Positions 7,579-15,613 of a DNA stretch of 57,775 bases are shown here, piece by piece (the first letter of the stretch is position 1; every line of letters begins with the position of its first letter). A program made the position numbers and the translations under genes. The stretch comes from CAYUTA01 sp964447605 (GTDB taxonomy: Bacteria; Bacillota; Clostridia; Christensenellales; CAG-138), in assembly GCA_964447605.1 (NCBI GenBank), contig CAYUTA010000013.1, positions 1 through 57,775 of the forward strand. The letters run 5' to 3'. The notes beneath the pieces were generated by a model. It did not search any database. It saw only the letters and a list, made by a program, of their open reading frames with translations, and was not told where the DNA came from.

Positions 7579-8774
7579 GCGCACGCCTCGCTTTCTGCCG
7601 CGGTCTGCGCGTTCGCGGCGGCGCGCCGGTTGAGCCGGAGGCTGAGAAACGCAACCGCCAGCAGGCAGCCCAGCAGGAAATACGGCAGCAGACCGAACCC
7701 AAGCCGCCCGCCAAGAAAGCCGAACAGCGGCGGCGTCAGCGTGCTGCCCAGATAAGCCGCGGCCATCTGCAGGCTGACGGCCGCCTGCGAAACGCGCGCG
7801 CCAAAGCGCCGCGGCGTCAATTGCAGCATGTTGGGGAAGATCGGCGCGCAGCCCAGGCCAATCATCAGCAGGCCCGCCACGGCCGCGGGCATGGGCAGCA
7901 GCAACATGCACAGCGTGCCGAGCAGCGCCAGCAGAATGCCCGCGCCGATGAGCTGCGCCTCGCCGACCCTGGCCGAGACGCACCCGGCCGCCACGCGCCC
8001 AAGCATCACGCCCGCAAAGAACAGCGACCCGTAGCCCGCCGCCGTCTCCGGCGCAACGTGCTTGACCGCAACATAATAGGTCGCGGCCCAGAGCCCGGTG
8101 CCCATCTCCGCCGCGCAGTAAAAAAAGAACGCCAGCATGCTCATCAAAACGCCCGGCGTGCGCAGTGCCTCGCGGTTGCCGGCAATCTGCGCCCGCGCGC
8201 CGTCAAGCGCCCCGTTGTCCTCCCGCTCCGCGCGCTTCCAGATCGGAAGCATGGAAAACGCCGCCGCGGCGATGCAAAGCTGAATGACGGCGGTCGCACG
8301 GTAGCCGCCGTGCCAGTTGCCGTTTTGCATCAAAAAGGCCGACATGACCAGCGGCCCGCAGGTCGCGCCCACGCCCCAGAACGCGTGCAGCAGGTTCATC
8401 TGTACGCTTTTATAATGATTGGCGACATAGTTGTTCAGCGCGGCGTCGATGCTGCCCGCCCCAAGCCCGAGCGGGACGGAGAGCAGGCAGATGACAAAAT
8501 AGCTCTGCGCATACGAAATGCAAAGCAGCGCCGTAGCCGTCAGCAGCACGCTGACGGCGCTCACCATGCCTACGCCAAAGCGCCGCACCACCATAACGGC
8601 GACCAGGCTGGACGCCACCGTGCCGACGGTGATAAACACGCTCGTCAGCCCGGCCAGCGACACGGGCACGCCGAGGTCGACGTGCGCGACCGGCCACGCC
8701 GCGCCAAGCAGCGAGTCCGGCAGACCGAGGCTGATAAAGATCAGATAAATGATAAGCAGCAATATTGTCGTCAT
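7575..8774 (-). CDS. MFS transporter
   Basis: 399-residue permease with 12 hydrophobic segments in two halves. The N-terminal part (SLGLPDSLLGAAWP, then a VVRRFG loop after TM2) and GLGCAPIFPNMLQ in TM10 resemble the sugar/fucose-like clade of the major facilitator superfamily. The substrate cannot be read. The ATG at 8774 lacks a ribosome site; a TATAAT ends exactly 6 nt before it, pointing to a leaderless message. The TRIC-family gene overlaps its stop by 4 bp, so both are co-expressed. Confidence 0.85.
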   Translation of the reverse strand: MTTILLLIIYLIFISLGLPDSLLGAAWPVAHVDLGVPVSLAGLTSVFITVGTVASSLVAVMVVRRFGVGMVSAVSVLLTATALLCISYAQSYFVICLLSVPLGLGAGSIDAALNNYVANHYKSVQMNLLHAFWGVGATCGPLVMSAFLMQNGNWHGGYRATAVIQLCIAAAAFSMLPIWKRAEREDNGALDGARAQIAGNREALRTPGVLMSMLAFFFYCAAEMGTGLWAATYYVAVKHVAPETAAGYGSLFFAGVMLGRVAAGCVSARVGEAQLIGAGILLALLGTLCMLLLPMPAAVAGLLMIGLGCAPIFPNMLQLTPRRFGARVSQAAVSLQMAAAYLGSTLTPPLFGFLGGRLGFGLLPYFLLGCLLAVAFLSLRLNRRAAANAQTAAESEACA

Positions 8775-8780
8775 GGCTGC

Positions 8781-8809
8781 ATTATATGGGGTTTGGATAC
8801 AAAAGTAAA
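8781..8809 (-). promoter_or_regulatory. Leaderless-type promoter of the MFS-TRIC operon
   Basis: Minus strand: TTTACT (8809-8804), 17 bp, perfect TATAAT (8786-8781), 6 nt, ATG at 8774. The predicted +1 coincides with the start codon. A long palindrome (8815-8847) lies immediately upstream of the -35 box. Confidence 0.65.
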
Positions 8810-8814
8810 TCCTG

Positions 8815-8847
8815 CTTCCACCGAAAAACGGTGTTTTTCGGTGGAAG
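8815..8847. repeat. 15-bp palindrome, copy 2 of the shared core
   Basis: CTTCCACCGAAAAAC, loop GGT, GTTTTTCGGTGGAAG: a perfect 15-bp stem. The inner 19 bp are identical to the palindrome at 4127-4145. It lies between the end of carbamate kinase and the MFS promoter and may insulate the two units. Confidence 0.7.
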
Positions 8848-9079
8848 CCGCGGCGGCGGGATTTTGACAGGATCGTTTGGCTTTTCCTGCGTTTACATCG
8901 TACGCGGGGTTGATACGGCAGTCCGCAGCAACCTTTTTTGACACGCCGAAAGGCGCCCTTTGGGGCATGTATATGCGGCTCCAAACAGGCAGAGCGCCAA
9001 AACCGGCGACACGCGCGGTGATTTTGACGCCCTGCTGACGGGATTGCCGGAGCAATCCCGCTGTAACACGTTTTGCCTC
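8848..9079. other. Intergenic region, no gene seen
   Basis: About 230 bp downstream of carbamate kinase. It holds several short TTTTGAC-containing segments, like other spacers in the window (for example TTTTTTGACACGCCGAAAGG at 8934-8953, similar to TTTTGACGCGCCGAGG at 16620-16635). No coding signal was found. Confidence 0.4.
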
Positions 9080-10021
9080 CTACCGCGTAATGGTCGTGCC
9101 TGCCTTGCCGGAAAGCGCTTCCACCGCCTTATCGAGCGAGGTGATGATGGCGCGGCGGCCTGCCTTGGAGGCCGCAAACTTGCACGCGGCCTGAATCTTG
9201 GGCAACATGGAGCCGGGCGCAAAGTGGCCTTGCTCGACATACTGCCCGGCCTCGGCGACCGTAACGGCGGAAAGCCGCTTTTCATCGGGCTTGCCATAGT
9301 TCAGGCAGACCTGCTCGACCGCGGTGAGGATCAGCAGCGCGTCCGCGTCCACATCCTCGGCCAGCCGCTCGCTGGCAAGATCCTTGTCAATGACAGCCGC
9401 GGTTCCGACGAGATCGCCCGTTTCCTCGCGCAGCACGGGAATGCCGCCGCCGCCAACCGTAATGACCACAAACCCGCCGTCGATGAGGCATTCAACCTCC
9501 GGCAGCTCGACGATTTCAACCGGCGTGGGCGAGGCCACCACGCGGCGCCAGCCGCGGCCCGCGTCCTCCTTGACGCAATAGCCTTTTTCGGCCTGCAGCT
9601 TCTTGGCTTCCTCCTCGGAATAGAACGGGCCGATCGGCTTGCTCGGGTTCAAAAACGCGGGGTCGTTTTGGTCCACAACAACCTGCGTCACAATGGTCGC
9701 AACGCCGGTATCGTCCCCGCGCGCGCGCAACGCCCTGGTCAGGCCCTGCTGCATATGGTAGCCGATCATGCCCTGGCTCATCGCGCCGCATACGTCGAAC
9801 GGCATGGCCGGGGTTACGTTCACGCTGTTCTCATTTTGCAGCACGATGCGGCCGACCTGCGGGCCGTTTCCATGCGCGAGCACCACCTGATAGCCTTTTT
9901 CAATGATATCCGCAATATAAACGCTCGTTTTTTCCACAACCGCCAACTGTGCTTCCGCCGTTGCCGGACCCTTGCCCTCCTGCAGCGCGTTGCCGCCGAG
10001 CGCGATGACCAGTTTTTCCAT
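9080..10021 (-). CDS. arcC: Carbamate kinase ArcC
   Basis: 313 residues, cytoplasmic; transfers phosphate between carbamoyl phosphate and ADP, usually to gain ATP in arginine, citrulline, agmatine or purine breakdown. Amino acid kinase fold with the N-terminal ALGGNAL and HGNGPQVG motifs, ITVGGGGIPV, and the late IDKDLASERLA segment. Ribosome site GGAGG lies 7 nt before ATG 10021. It stands alone: no arginine deiminase or catabolic carbamoyltransferase is adjacent. A degenerate carbamoyltransferase-like gene lies about 31 kb away (41426-42316). Confidence 0.96.
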   Translation of the reverse strand: MEKLVIALGGNALQEGKGPATAEAQLAVVEKTSVYIADIIEKGYQVVLAHGNGPQVGRIVLQNENSVNVTPAMPFDVCGAMSQGMIGYHMQQGLTRALRARGDDTGVATIVTQVVVDQNDPAFLNPSKPIGPFYSEEEAKKLQAEKGYCVKEDAGRGWRRVVASPTPVEIVELPEVECLIDGGFVVITVGGGGIPVLREETGDLVGTAAVIDKDLASERLAEDVDADALLILTAVEQVCLNYGKPDEKRLSAVTVAEAGQYVEQGHFAPGSMLPKIQAACKFAASKAGRRAIITSLDKAVEALSGKAGTTITR

Positions 10022-10490
10022 ATGCCGCCTCCATCAAAAAAATATTGTTGTCTTCCAAAAATACTTTAGCATTCACGCGCGCCCTTGTCAATTGGTACCG
10101 CCGCCGCACAGGAATATATTGTATCCCGGCAGCGGCCGGCGCATGCAGCCCCGGCGTTTTGTGCGCGGTGGAGCGCCATGCGAATATCAGAGCCTTCGGC
10201 TGCAAAACAAAAGGCGCTTCCATCCCGGTCCGGCACGGAAAACGCGGAAGCGGCTGCGCGGTCTTTGGAAAAAATAGTTTTTTGGTGGAGCCGGGAGGCG
10301 AGCGGCCGTGATCCCATCAAAAAGCATCTTTTTTGATGGCGGTAACGGCGCGGTCATGTTAGAAAGTCTGGCCGGGACAGAGCGTGCTCGCAGGCTCTGC
10401 CCCGGCGAATCGGGGGGGACGTTCGCAGGAGCGGGTGGGGCCGCTCCGCGGAATCGGCCATGCGGGAGTCACGGCCGAAAAGGAAATCGT
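10022..10490. other. Intergenic region with two hairpins
   Basis: Spacer between spo0A (ends 10491) and arcC (starts 10021), both on the minus strand. It contains CCATCAAAAA/TTTTTGATGG (10314-10323 with 10330-10339) and a larger imperfect stem GCCGGGaCAGAGC/GCTCTGcCCCGGC (10371-10383 with 10394-10406, one mismatch). The latter resembles GC-rich repeats near 44670 and 45410. Either may end the spo0A transcript. No gene seen. Confidence 0.5.
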
Positions 10491-11282
10491 TCAACCGACG
10501 GCCTTGGCGTTTTCGCGGCTCTGATCCTCCATGATGAGCTTGTCCGCAACCAACGCGATGAATTCGCCGTTGGTGGGTTTATCGTTCTTGCCGTAGACAT
10601 TATACCCAAACAGGGTGTTGAGGTTTTCAATTTTGCCGCGCGTCCAAGCCACCTCTATGGCATGTCGGATGGCGCGCTCAACCTTGCTCGACGATGTGCC
10701 AAAGCGCTTGGCAATCCCCGGGTACAGTTCCTTTGTGATGCGGTTAATGAGCGTGGGGTTGTAATATACCATGCGGATTCCCTCGCGCAGGTAATGGTAG
10801 CCTTTGATATGCGCGGGGATTCCGGCGACTAAAAACACCGAGGTGATCTTCTCGTCCAGCGAGCGCGGCGGCTGCGAATAGTTGACCAGTCCGCCTGCCG
10901 GCGCTTCGGTCTGTACGGCCTCAAGCGCGCGTTTGAGCAGCGCGTCGGCCTCCACGGGCTTGACCATGAAATACCGCGCGCCCAGCGTGCAGCAACGGCG
11001 AATCATGTTTTCATTGCGCATGGCGGAAACGACGATGACCGCCGGCGGCGTGTCCGGGCAGACATGCTTCAACTGTTCGAGTACGCCGAGCCCATCCACA
11101 TGCGGCATAATCAGGTCCAACAGCATAATATCATATTTGTTCGTTTTCAGCTTTTCAAGCGCCTCTCGCCCGTCGAACGCGGTGTCGACCAAACCGATAT
11201 GCTCGTCGGCGGAAAAATAGCCGCGCAAAGAATCCGTAAAGCTGACATTGTCATCGACAATTAGAACGTGAAAGTTGGACAT
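10491..11282 (-). CDS. spo0A: Sporulation master regulator Spo0A
   Basis: 263 residues: N-terminal response-regulator receiver (about 1-125) with the acidic pair Asp10-Asp11, phospho-acceptor Asp56 (in MLLDLIMPHVDG) and Lys in MVKP; C-terminal Spo0A effector domain (about 155-263) with the signature SSKVERAIRHAIEVAWTRG and YNVYGKNDKPTNGEFIA, which binds 0A boxes. Phosphorylated Spo0A commits the cell to sporulation. An in-frame extension upstream exists, but GAGGGGG about 12 nt before ATG 11282 and the receiver start (MSNFHVLIVDDN) fix this start. It appears to be transcribed alone. SpoIVB, often adjacent in spore formers, is not here. Confidence 0.97.
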   Translation of the reverse strand: MSNFHVLIVDDNVSFTDSLRGYFSADEHIGLVDTAFDGREALEKLKTNKYDIMLLDLIMPHVDGLGVLEQLKHVCPDTPPAVIVVSAMRNENMIRRCCTLGARYFMVKPVEADALLKRALEAVQTEAPAGGLVNYSQPPRSLDEKITSVFLVAGIPAHIKGYHYLREGIRMVYYNPTLINRITKELYPGIAKRFGTSSSKVERAIRHAIEVAWTRGKIENLNTLFGYNVYGKNDKPTNGEFIALVADKLIMEDQSRENAKAVG

Positions 11283-11565
11283 GGTTGTAATTACCCCCTC
11301 AAAATGATTTGTCTCAATGCCGAAAATTGTAACAAGCATTTCATCGCGTGTGTAGGGGTGGAATCGGACGGCTTTTGTCGAGTGGAGCACGAAGATTGTG
11401 GGATGTTTTGGAAAAGTGTTTTTCCGTCATTTTCCGCGCGCGACCTGCATCGAAGAAAGACATGTTGTGACGTTTCAAAAAAGAACATACAGCATTTTGT
11501 GTGACAATGAATGCTAAGCCAACAAATCCTGCAAAACGGAGGCTGGTATAAATAGGGCGCCGCCG

Positions 11566-11790
11566 CTATTTGACCCGTGTAAGAATGTAAGCCATAACGT
11601 CCTCAACGGAGGGCACGTCGCCACGGCACGGAATCTGCTCCCATATCCGCCGGACGTCCGGATCGGTGCTTGCGCGTCCGATTGCGAGCGCTTCCATCAT
11701 GCTTTTGCGCACCTCGTCCGTCGTGGTTTCATATTGCAGCGCTACGCGTTCGAGCGCATGTTCCATCAACGATTCCTGGTACAGCTTCAT
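11566..11790 (-). CDS. Small helical protein, Spo0A-C-like clostridial family
   Basis: 74 residues, predicted all-helical, acidic: MKLYQESLMEHALERVALQYETTTDEV then DPDVRRIWEQIP and a final EDVMAYIL. This matches a family of short clostridial proteins often labelled as Spo0A C-terminal-domain proteins. It lacks the receiver domain and the recognition helix seen in the true Spo0A next door. A promoter (11845-11873) and an AGGTTGAGG ribosome site precede the ATG at 11790. It lies directly upstream of spo0A on the same strand with a 283-bp gap. A DNA-binding or antagonist role is conceivable but unproven. Confidence 0.65.
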   Translation of the reverse strand: MKLYQESLMEHALERVALQYETTTDEVRKSMMEALAIGRASTDPDVRRIWEQIPCRGDVPSVEDVMAYILTRVK

Positions 11791-11844
11791 TCTGCCTCAA
11801 CCTTTCCTATGCACCCGCGGGTGCGCCGCCGTGGCTTTCTTGAC

Positions 11845-11873
11845 ATCGTATCACGAGCCATTTCAGCATACAA
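11845..11873 (-). promoter_or_regulatory. Promoter of the small helical protein gene
   Basis: Minus strand: TTGTAT (11873-11868), 17 bp, TACGAT (11850-11845), with TGA just before the -10 box (extended -10). The predicted +1 is about 48 nt before the ATG at 11790. Confidence 0.55.
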
Positions 11874-12076
11874 CGGATTTTTCTGTTGTATTTTATCCCG
11901 TAATTTTACAATACGCTTCCTTTTCCAAATCCCGGGAGGGGTTGAGACGCGAATGGACATGTAATCTGAATTTCCATGATCCGGCTCCGGCTGCGCGGCG
12001 CCATGCCCTGCGCGGAGGACGGGGAGGAGCGCCGGCCCCTTTCCCCGCCCCGTGCAAGGGGATCCCTTCCGCCCCG

Positions 12077-12955
12077 CTACTGTGCGTGTTCGGTCATAGC
12101 CAGCTCGCAGGTTTTCACGTTGGATTCCAGATCATGGATGTAGCTGGACAGGTTGCTGACCTTGACGACGGAGTTGAGCGAAAGAAATTCGCTGTTGATG
12201 CGAATCAGCTGCCGAAAGTTGCTTAGCAGTTGCCTGTAGCGCTCGTGCTGCCGGTCGAGCTGACGGCGCAGCGCGTCGTTTTCCATGCGCAGCGCATTGG
12301 CCGCGTCGTCCTCCCTGGCCGTCGTTTGCGCGCCGTCGTTGCGCAGGGCGGCCGTGGCCAGCGCGCCGAGCGACTCAAATAGCGCGTGCGCGTTCAACCC
12401 GTCGACGCGGGTCAGATCGGCAAGCAGGCGCTCCGCCAGGCGGTTTAAGTCCGCCGTGTACTTGCGCGGCCGGCCCGCGCGGCGCTTCTGATCGGATATG
12501 GCGAACGGGTCGAATGTCGGCTTGCCGTTTTGGGCAAGCGCGCCTGCGACCTCGCGCACCAGCGCGGGATTGTTTTTCAGCAGCGCGCGGTACTTGTTTT
12601 GATAGCGCAGCATGGCCTTGTCGTCTCCGTTTGCAAGACGGAGCGTACAGCTGCGTACCGATTCGCCGCCCGCCTGCGCGGTTAACACCCGCTCGACGAG
12701 CTTCCTTGCCTCCTCGTCCGTGAAGGGCAAAAATGCGCGCTGGTGCGTGTACTGCGCGTCGCCGGATTCCTTAACGCGCACATAATAATAGTTGCGCACG
12801 CTGTTGGGACGGCGTCCGTTGATGGCGGCGACCTCGTCGAATACCGCTTTCAGCGGCCTGCCGCTTGCCTGTGCCTGTGCGGCCAAAGCGAACAGCTGCT
12901 CCGTCTCGACCGGACTCCAGCCTGTGTGCGTATGCTTCCCATTGGAACATGACAT
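12077..12955 (-). CDS. RsfA/Myb-like regulator with C-terminal coiled coil
   Basis: 292 residues. The N-terminus (about 10-60: GWSPVETEQLFALAAQA, then FDEVAAINGRRPNSVRNYYY) has the spaced aromatic residues of a SANT/Myb-type helix-turn-helix as in the RsfA family of prespore regulators. A basic stretch DQKRRAGRPRKY (about residue 185) resembles an AT-hook. Residues about 225-290 form a heptad-rich coiled coil. The start at ATG 12955 is set by AGGTG about 8 nt upstream; an in-frame extension upstream lacks coding character. Location near spo0A hints at a sporulation role, which is inference. Confidence 0.6.
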   Translation of the reverse strand: MSCSNGKHTHTGWSPVETEQLFALAAQAQASGRPLKAVFDEVAAINGRRPNSVRNYYYVRVKESGDAQYTHQRAFLPFTDEEARKLVERVLTAQAGGESVRSCTLRLANGDDKAMLRYQNKYRALLKNNPALVREVAGALAQNGKPTFDPFAISDQKRRAGRPRKYTADLNRLAERLLADLTRVDGLNAHALFESLGALATAALRNDGAQTTAREDDAANALRMENDALRRQLDRQHERYRQLLSNFRQLIRINSEFLSLNSVVKVSNLSSYIHDLESNVKTCELAMTEHAQ

Positions 12956-13071
12956 GAATTCTTCACCTCGCTTATGGCGTAAGTATTGCCGCTTTTGACA
13001 GCACGTCATACCGTTTGTTTCAACCATATGTATGTCGAGGCTTGTCTTATTCAACCAAAACCCGCAAAGTA

Positions 13072-13100
13072 TTGACGAACGCGGCGATCCTTGCTACGCT
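13072..13100 (+). promoter_or_regulatory. Leaderless-type promoter
   Basis: TTGACG (13072-13077), 17 bp, TACGCT (13095-13100), then exactly 6 nt (GAACGC) before ATG 13107. No ribosome-binding site. Same geometry as the barnase and MFS promoters. Confidence 0.55.
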
Positions 13101-13106
13101 GAACGC

Positions 13107-13568
13107 ATGGAGCGATGTGAAACCGGCCCCGCCGTATGCACGCGGACGCAGCTGCCCTCCGGGGGGATGTTATATATTTGGAAAAAGGGCGCGCGGCAGA
13201 CGGTTTGTCCGCCGGGCAGAGATGCCGTGCTGGTGTTTGACGACCGCCACACGGGCAATCCGTCGTTTCAGATTGTGGAATCCTGTCGCATCAAAAACAA
13301 CAGCCGAAAGCGTGAGATTCTACAGGCGATCATCGACTTTGACGCGCGCACGCCCACCGACCCGCCGTGGCGGCGCACCATGGACTCGCTCGTCAAAGAA
13401 TGGAACCTGCACAATCTTGCTTTTCGGCTGCATGTCTGCCGCCGCAGCTCGCGCGACGTCGATCTTGACAACCGCGACGAAGGAAAGGGCTATCTGCATT
13501 TCTTTGCCGTTGCCGCGCAGCGGGCGGCGGAAAAGCTGCGCGGACTGTTTCTACATCGCTCAAGGTAG
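13107..13568 (+). CDS. Conserved clostridial protein of unknown function
   Basis: About 153 residues, soluble, basic. The segment GNPSFQIVESCRIKNNSRKREILQ, followed by WRRTMDSLVKEWNLHNLAFRL and DVDLDNRDEGKGY, looks like a family of hypothetical proteins recalled from gut Clostridia; no function is known to me. The frame is open from an ATG at 13032, but a promoter with its -10 ending 6 nt before ATG 13107 argues for the shorter, leaderless start. The N-terminal boundary is therefore uncertain. It is divergent from the Myb-like regulator. Confidence 0.55.
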   Translation: MERCETGPAVCTRTQLPSGGMLYIWKKGARQTVCPPGRDAVLVFDDRHTGNPSFQIVESCRIKNNSRKREILQAIIDFDARTPTDPPWRRTMDSLVKEWNLHNLAFRLHVCRRSSRDVDLDNRDEGKGYLHFFAVAAQRAAEKLRGLFLHRSR

Positions 13569-13613
13569 CGCGCCCTGTCAAAAGGCGCTATTGGGGCGGA
13601 TGAACACGCGTTT

Positions 13614-15353
13614 TTATTCATCCACCCGTACCCAAAAGCCGCCCTGCTTGGTGCGGATATATCGCGTAAAGTCCGGCAGATGCTCCGGTGGACGCGGGCT
13701 GTATTCCCCGCGCACTGCTGTTACGGTAAACTGCTCCGTTCCGCGCCGCCATGTGCCGATGAGCATGTCTGTGCCGGTGCTGTCGCACTCGCTGTAAAAG
13801 CGCGCGTCCGGGAAGATATGCGGAAACGGATTGGTTACGGGCGCGCGCGCGGCGGCCCGCGCGTCGCCGCCGGCCTCGGCGCCGGGTCTGGATGTAATCA
13901 GCGCGTCCACCGACTCATACCAGTCGACAATCGAAGCGCGGCGTTCGCCGTCCTGCGCGCCCGAACCCGCGTCGAACGGCCGGAAGTTGTTTGCATCGTC
14001 CTGCTCCGCCGCGCCCGGCGGGTTTGCGGCAGCGGCTGGCGCGCCGCGATGCGCCTGCGCGCGCACCGGATCCGCCCACGCACGGCTTTCGCTCTCATTC
14101 AGCGCCCCGTCCGCGGCCTTGCAGGTGCACGATGATATGCGTCCGTCGCCCATGATTCCCACATTATCCTCCGGCGCGGCGGCGATTCTGCGGAAAACCG
14201 CCTCACAGCGGTCGAGCAGGGCCGCAAACGCTTCCGCCCGGCTCGCGGTATCGTCCGGGGATTCCGGTTCGGTTTCCGGCGCGGCAAAAAATGCCGCCGC
14301 GGATTCGTCGTTGAGCCGTTCGAGCACGGTTTGCACGCGCGCGTCCTGCCCGGACGGCTTCTCCCGGCCGTGATCCGCAGCCCGCGCGTTTTTCGGCGGC
14401 GGAGCGGGCGCGTCGGCCCCTGCCGCACAGGCGGCCGGATCCACGGGGTTGCCGTCAGGCACTTGAGGCGCGGCACGCTCGATCTCCTCCGGCACGGCGG
14501 GGCACGGCCCCTCGCGCTGCGCCATGGGCTCCCGGGCAGGGCGGGGCGCGGCCGGTTCATCCGGCCGAATCCCGTGCGGCGCGCACGCAGGTTCGCCTCC
14601 GTGCCGGACGGATGGGGCGCGTACGCTTTCACTCCGGTACAGCGGCGTAGCCTGGGCCAAAGACGCCTCCCGCGCGCTTTTTGCGGACGGCGGAGCGGGC
14701 GCGTCGGCCCCTGCCGCACAGGCGGCCGGATCCACGGGGTTGCCGTCAGGCACTTGAGGCGCGGCACGCTCGATCTCCTCCGGCACGGCGGGGCACGGCC
14801 CCTCGCGCTGCGCCATGGGCTCCCGGGCAGGGCGGGGCGCGGCCGGTTCATCCGGCCGAATCCCGTGCGGCGCGCCGGCGGGCGCCTCCGCTTCGTGCGG
14901 CCGGGGCCCTTCGGCGGGCCCGGCGCGGGGCGGCGAGAGGGCGGGCTTTTCATCCACGGCGCAGGCGGACGCGCCGGCCTGAATGGAAGGACCGTTCTGC
15001 CCGTGTATGGACACAGGCTGCGCCTGCGCGGAATCTCGCCCGGATTTGGCGGTTTCGCTTTGGAAAAGCGTCAGCAGGCGCGCGCGTACGTCGTCGAGCG
15101 TATAGAGGCATCCGCGCGCAAATCCGCAGCAGCGCAGTTTTCCGCGGTCATGCAGCGCCACGGCCAGCACGCGTCCGCCCGCGCGGATATGCACGTTTGC
15201 CTCGCCGGTCACGTAGCCGCCCTCGGTGAGGATGAGCGCCTGCGCGCCTGCGGCAGCGCGGAGATTGAGCTCCACAAAGCCGTCCTGCACGCGCGCGTGG
15301 CCGACGACCTGCCCGTCCGATGTTTTAAGAGGAAGAAAGGTAAGTTCGATCAT
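13614..15353 (-). CDS. Clostridial protein with duplicated Pro/Ala-rich middle
   Basis: 579 residues in three parts. Residues 1-105 form a compact beta-rich domain (MIELTFLPLKTSDGQVVGHARV...). Residues about 110-430 are low-complexity, Pro/Ala/Glu-rich and contain a 62-residue block present twice without change. The last 75 residues (NPFPHIFPDARFYSECDSTGTDMLIG to the final GGFWVRVDE) resemble the conserved end of a clostridial family of unknown function. No signal peptide is evident. The ATG at 15353 has AAGGAG about 13 nt upstream. Role unknown; length probably varies between strains because of the repeat. Confidence 0.7.
   Translation of the reverse strand: MIELTFLPLKTSDGQVVGHARVQDGFVELNLRAAAGAQALILTEGGYVTGEANVHIRAGGRVLAVALHDRGKLRCCGFARGCLYTLDDVRARLLTLFQSETAKSGRDSAQAQPVSIHGQNGPSIQAGASACAVDEKPALSPPRAGPAEGPRPHEAEAPAGAPHGIRPDEPAAPRPAREPMAQREGPCPAVPEEIERAAPQVPDGNPVDPAACAAGADAPAPPSAKSAREASLAQATPLYRSESVRAPSVRHGGEPACAPHGIRPDEPAAPRPAREPMAQREGPCPAVPEEIERAAPQVPDGNPVDPAACAAGADAPAPPPKNARAADHGREKPSGQDARVQTVLERLNDESAAAFFAAPETEPESPDDTASRAEAFAALLDRCEAVFRRIAAAPEDNVGIMGDGRISSCTCKAADGALNESESRAWADPVRAQAHRGAPAAAANPPGAAEQDDANNFRPFDAGSGAQDGERRASIVDWYESVDALITSRPGAEAGGDARAAARAPVTNPFPHIFPDARFYSECDSTGTDMLIGTWRRGTEQFTVTAVRGEYSPRPPEHLPDFTRYIRTKQGGFWVRVDE
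14397..14584. repeat. 188-bp direct repeat, copy A
   Basis: Identical base for base to 14688-14875 by eye. The offset of 291 bp equals 97 codons, so the reading frame is kept. In protein terms the duplicated block begins APHGIRPDEPAAPRP and ends GADAPAPP. Confidence 0.9.
14688..14875. repeat. 188-bp direct repeat, copy B
   Basis: Second copy of the block at 14397-14584, separated from it by 103 bp of unrelated coding sequence. Perfect identity implies a recent duplication or gene conversion. Confidence 0.9.
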
Positions 15354-15413
15354 ATTCCGGCGAATGCTCCTTTTTGCGGGTTTGTATGCAGATGTTTATG
15401 CTTGGATATAGTA

Positions 15414-15442
15414 TTGTATTCATGCGGCGTGGCGTGTATACT
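15414..15442 (+). promoter_or_regulatory. SigA promoter of uppP
   Basis: TTGTAT (15414-15419), 17 bp, TATACT (15437-15442). The predicted leader is about 165 nt up to ATG 15614. Confidence 0.6.
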
Positions 15443-15613
15443 TGATCTGCATCACGTTTTCCGGCGTAGTTGCAAAAATATTTTTCTTTCACGCGTGGGT
15501 TTTCAGCCCCAACCGGGTGGAATGGATCTGGCCGCGTTCCCCGCGGGCAGCCCGTGCGGCGGCCGCCCCGGACAGGCGGCAAACGAACCGAGGGAAATGA
15601 GGAAGACTTTGTT

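Noticed and set aside
11376..11382. TGTCGAG as a 0A box upstream of spo0A
   Set aside because: One mismatch to TGTCGAA in a short motif, single copy; expected by chance in this GC-rich DNA.
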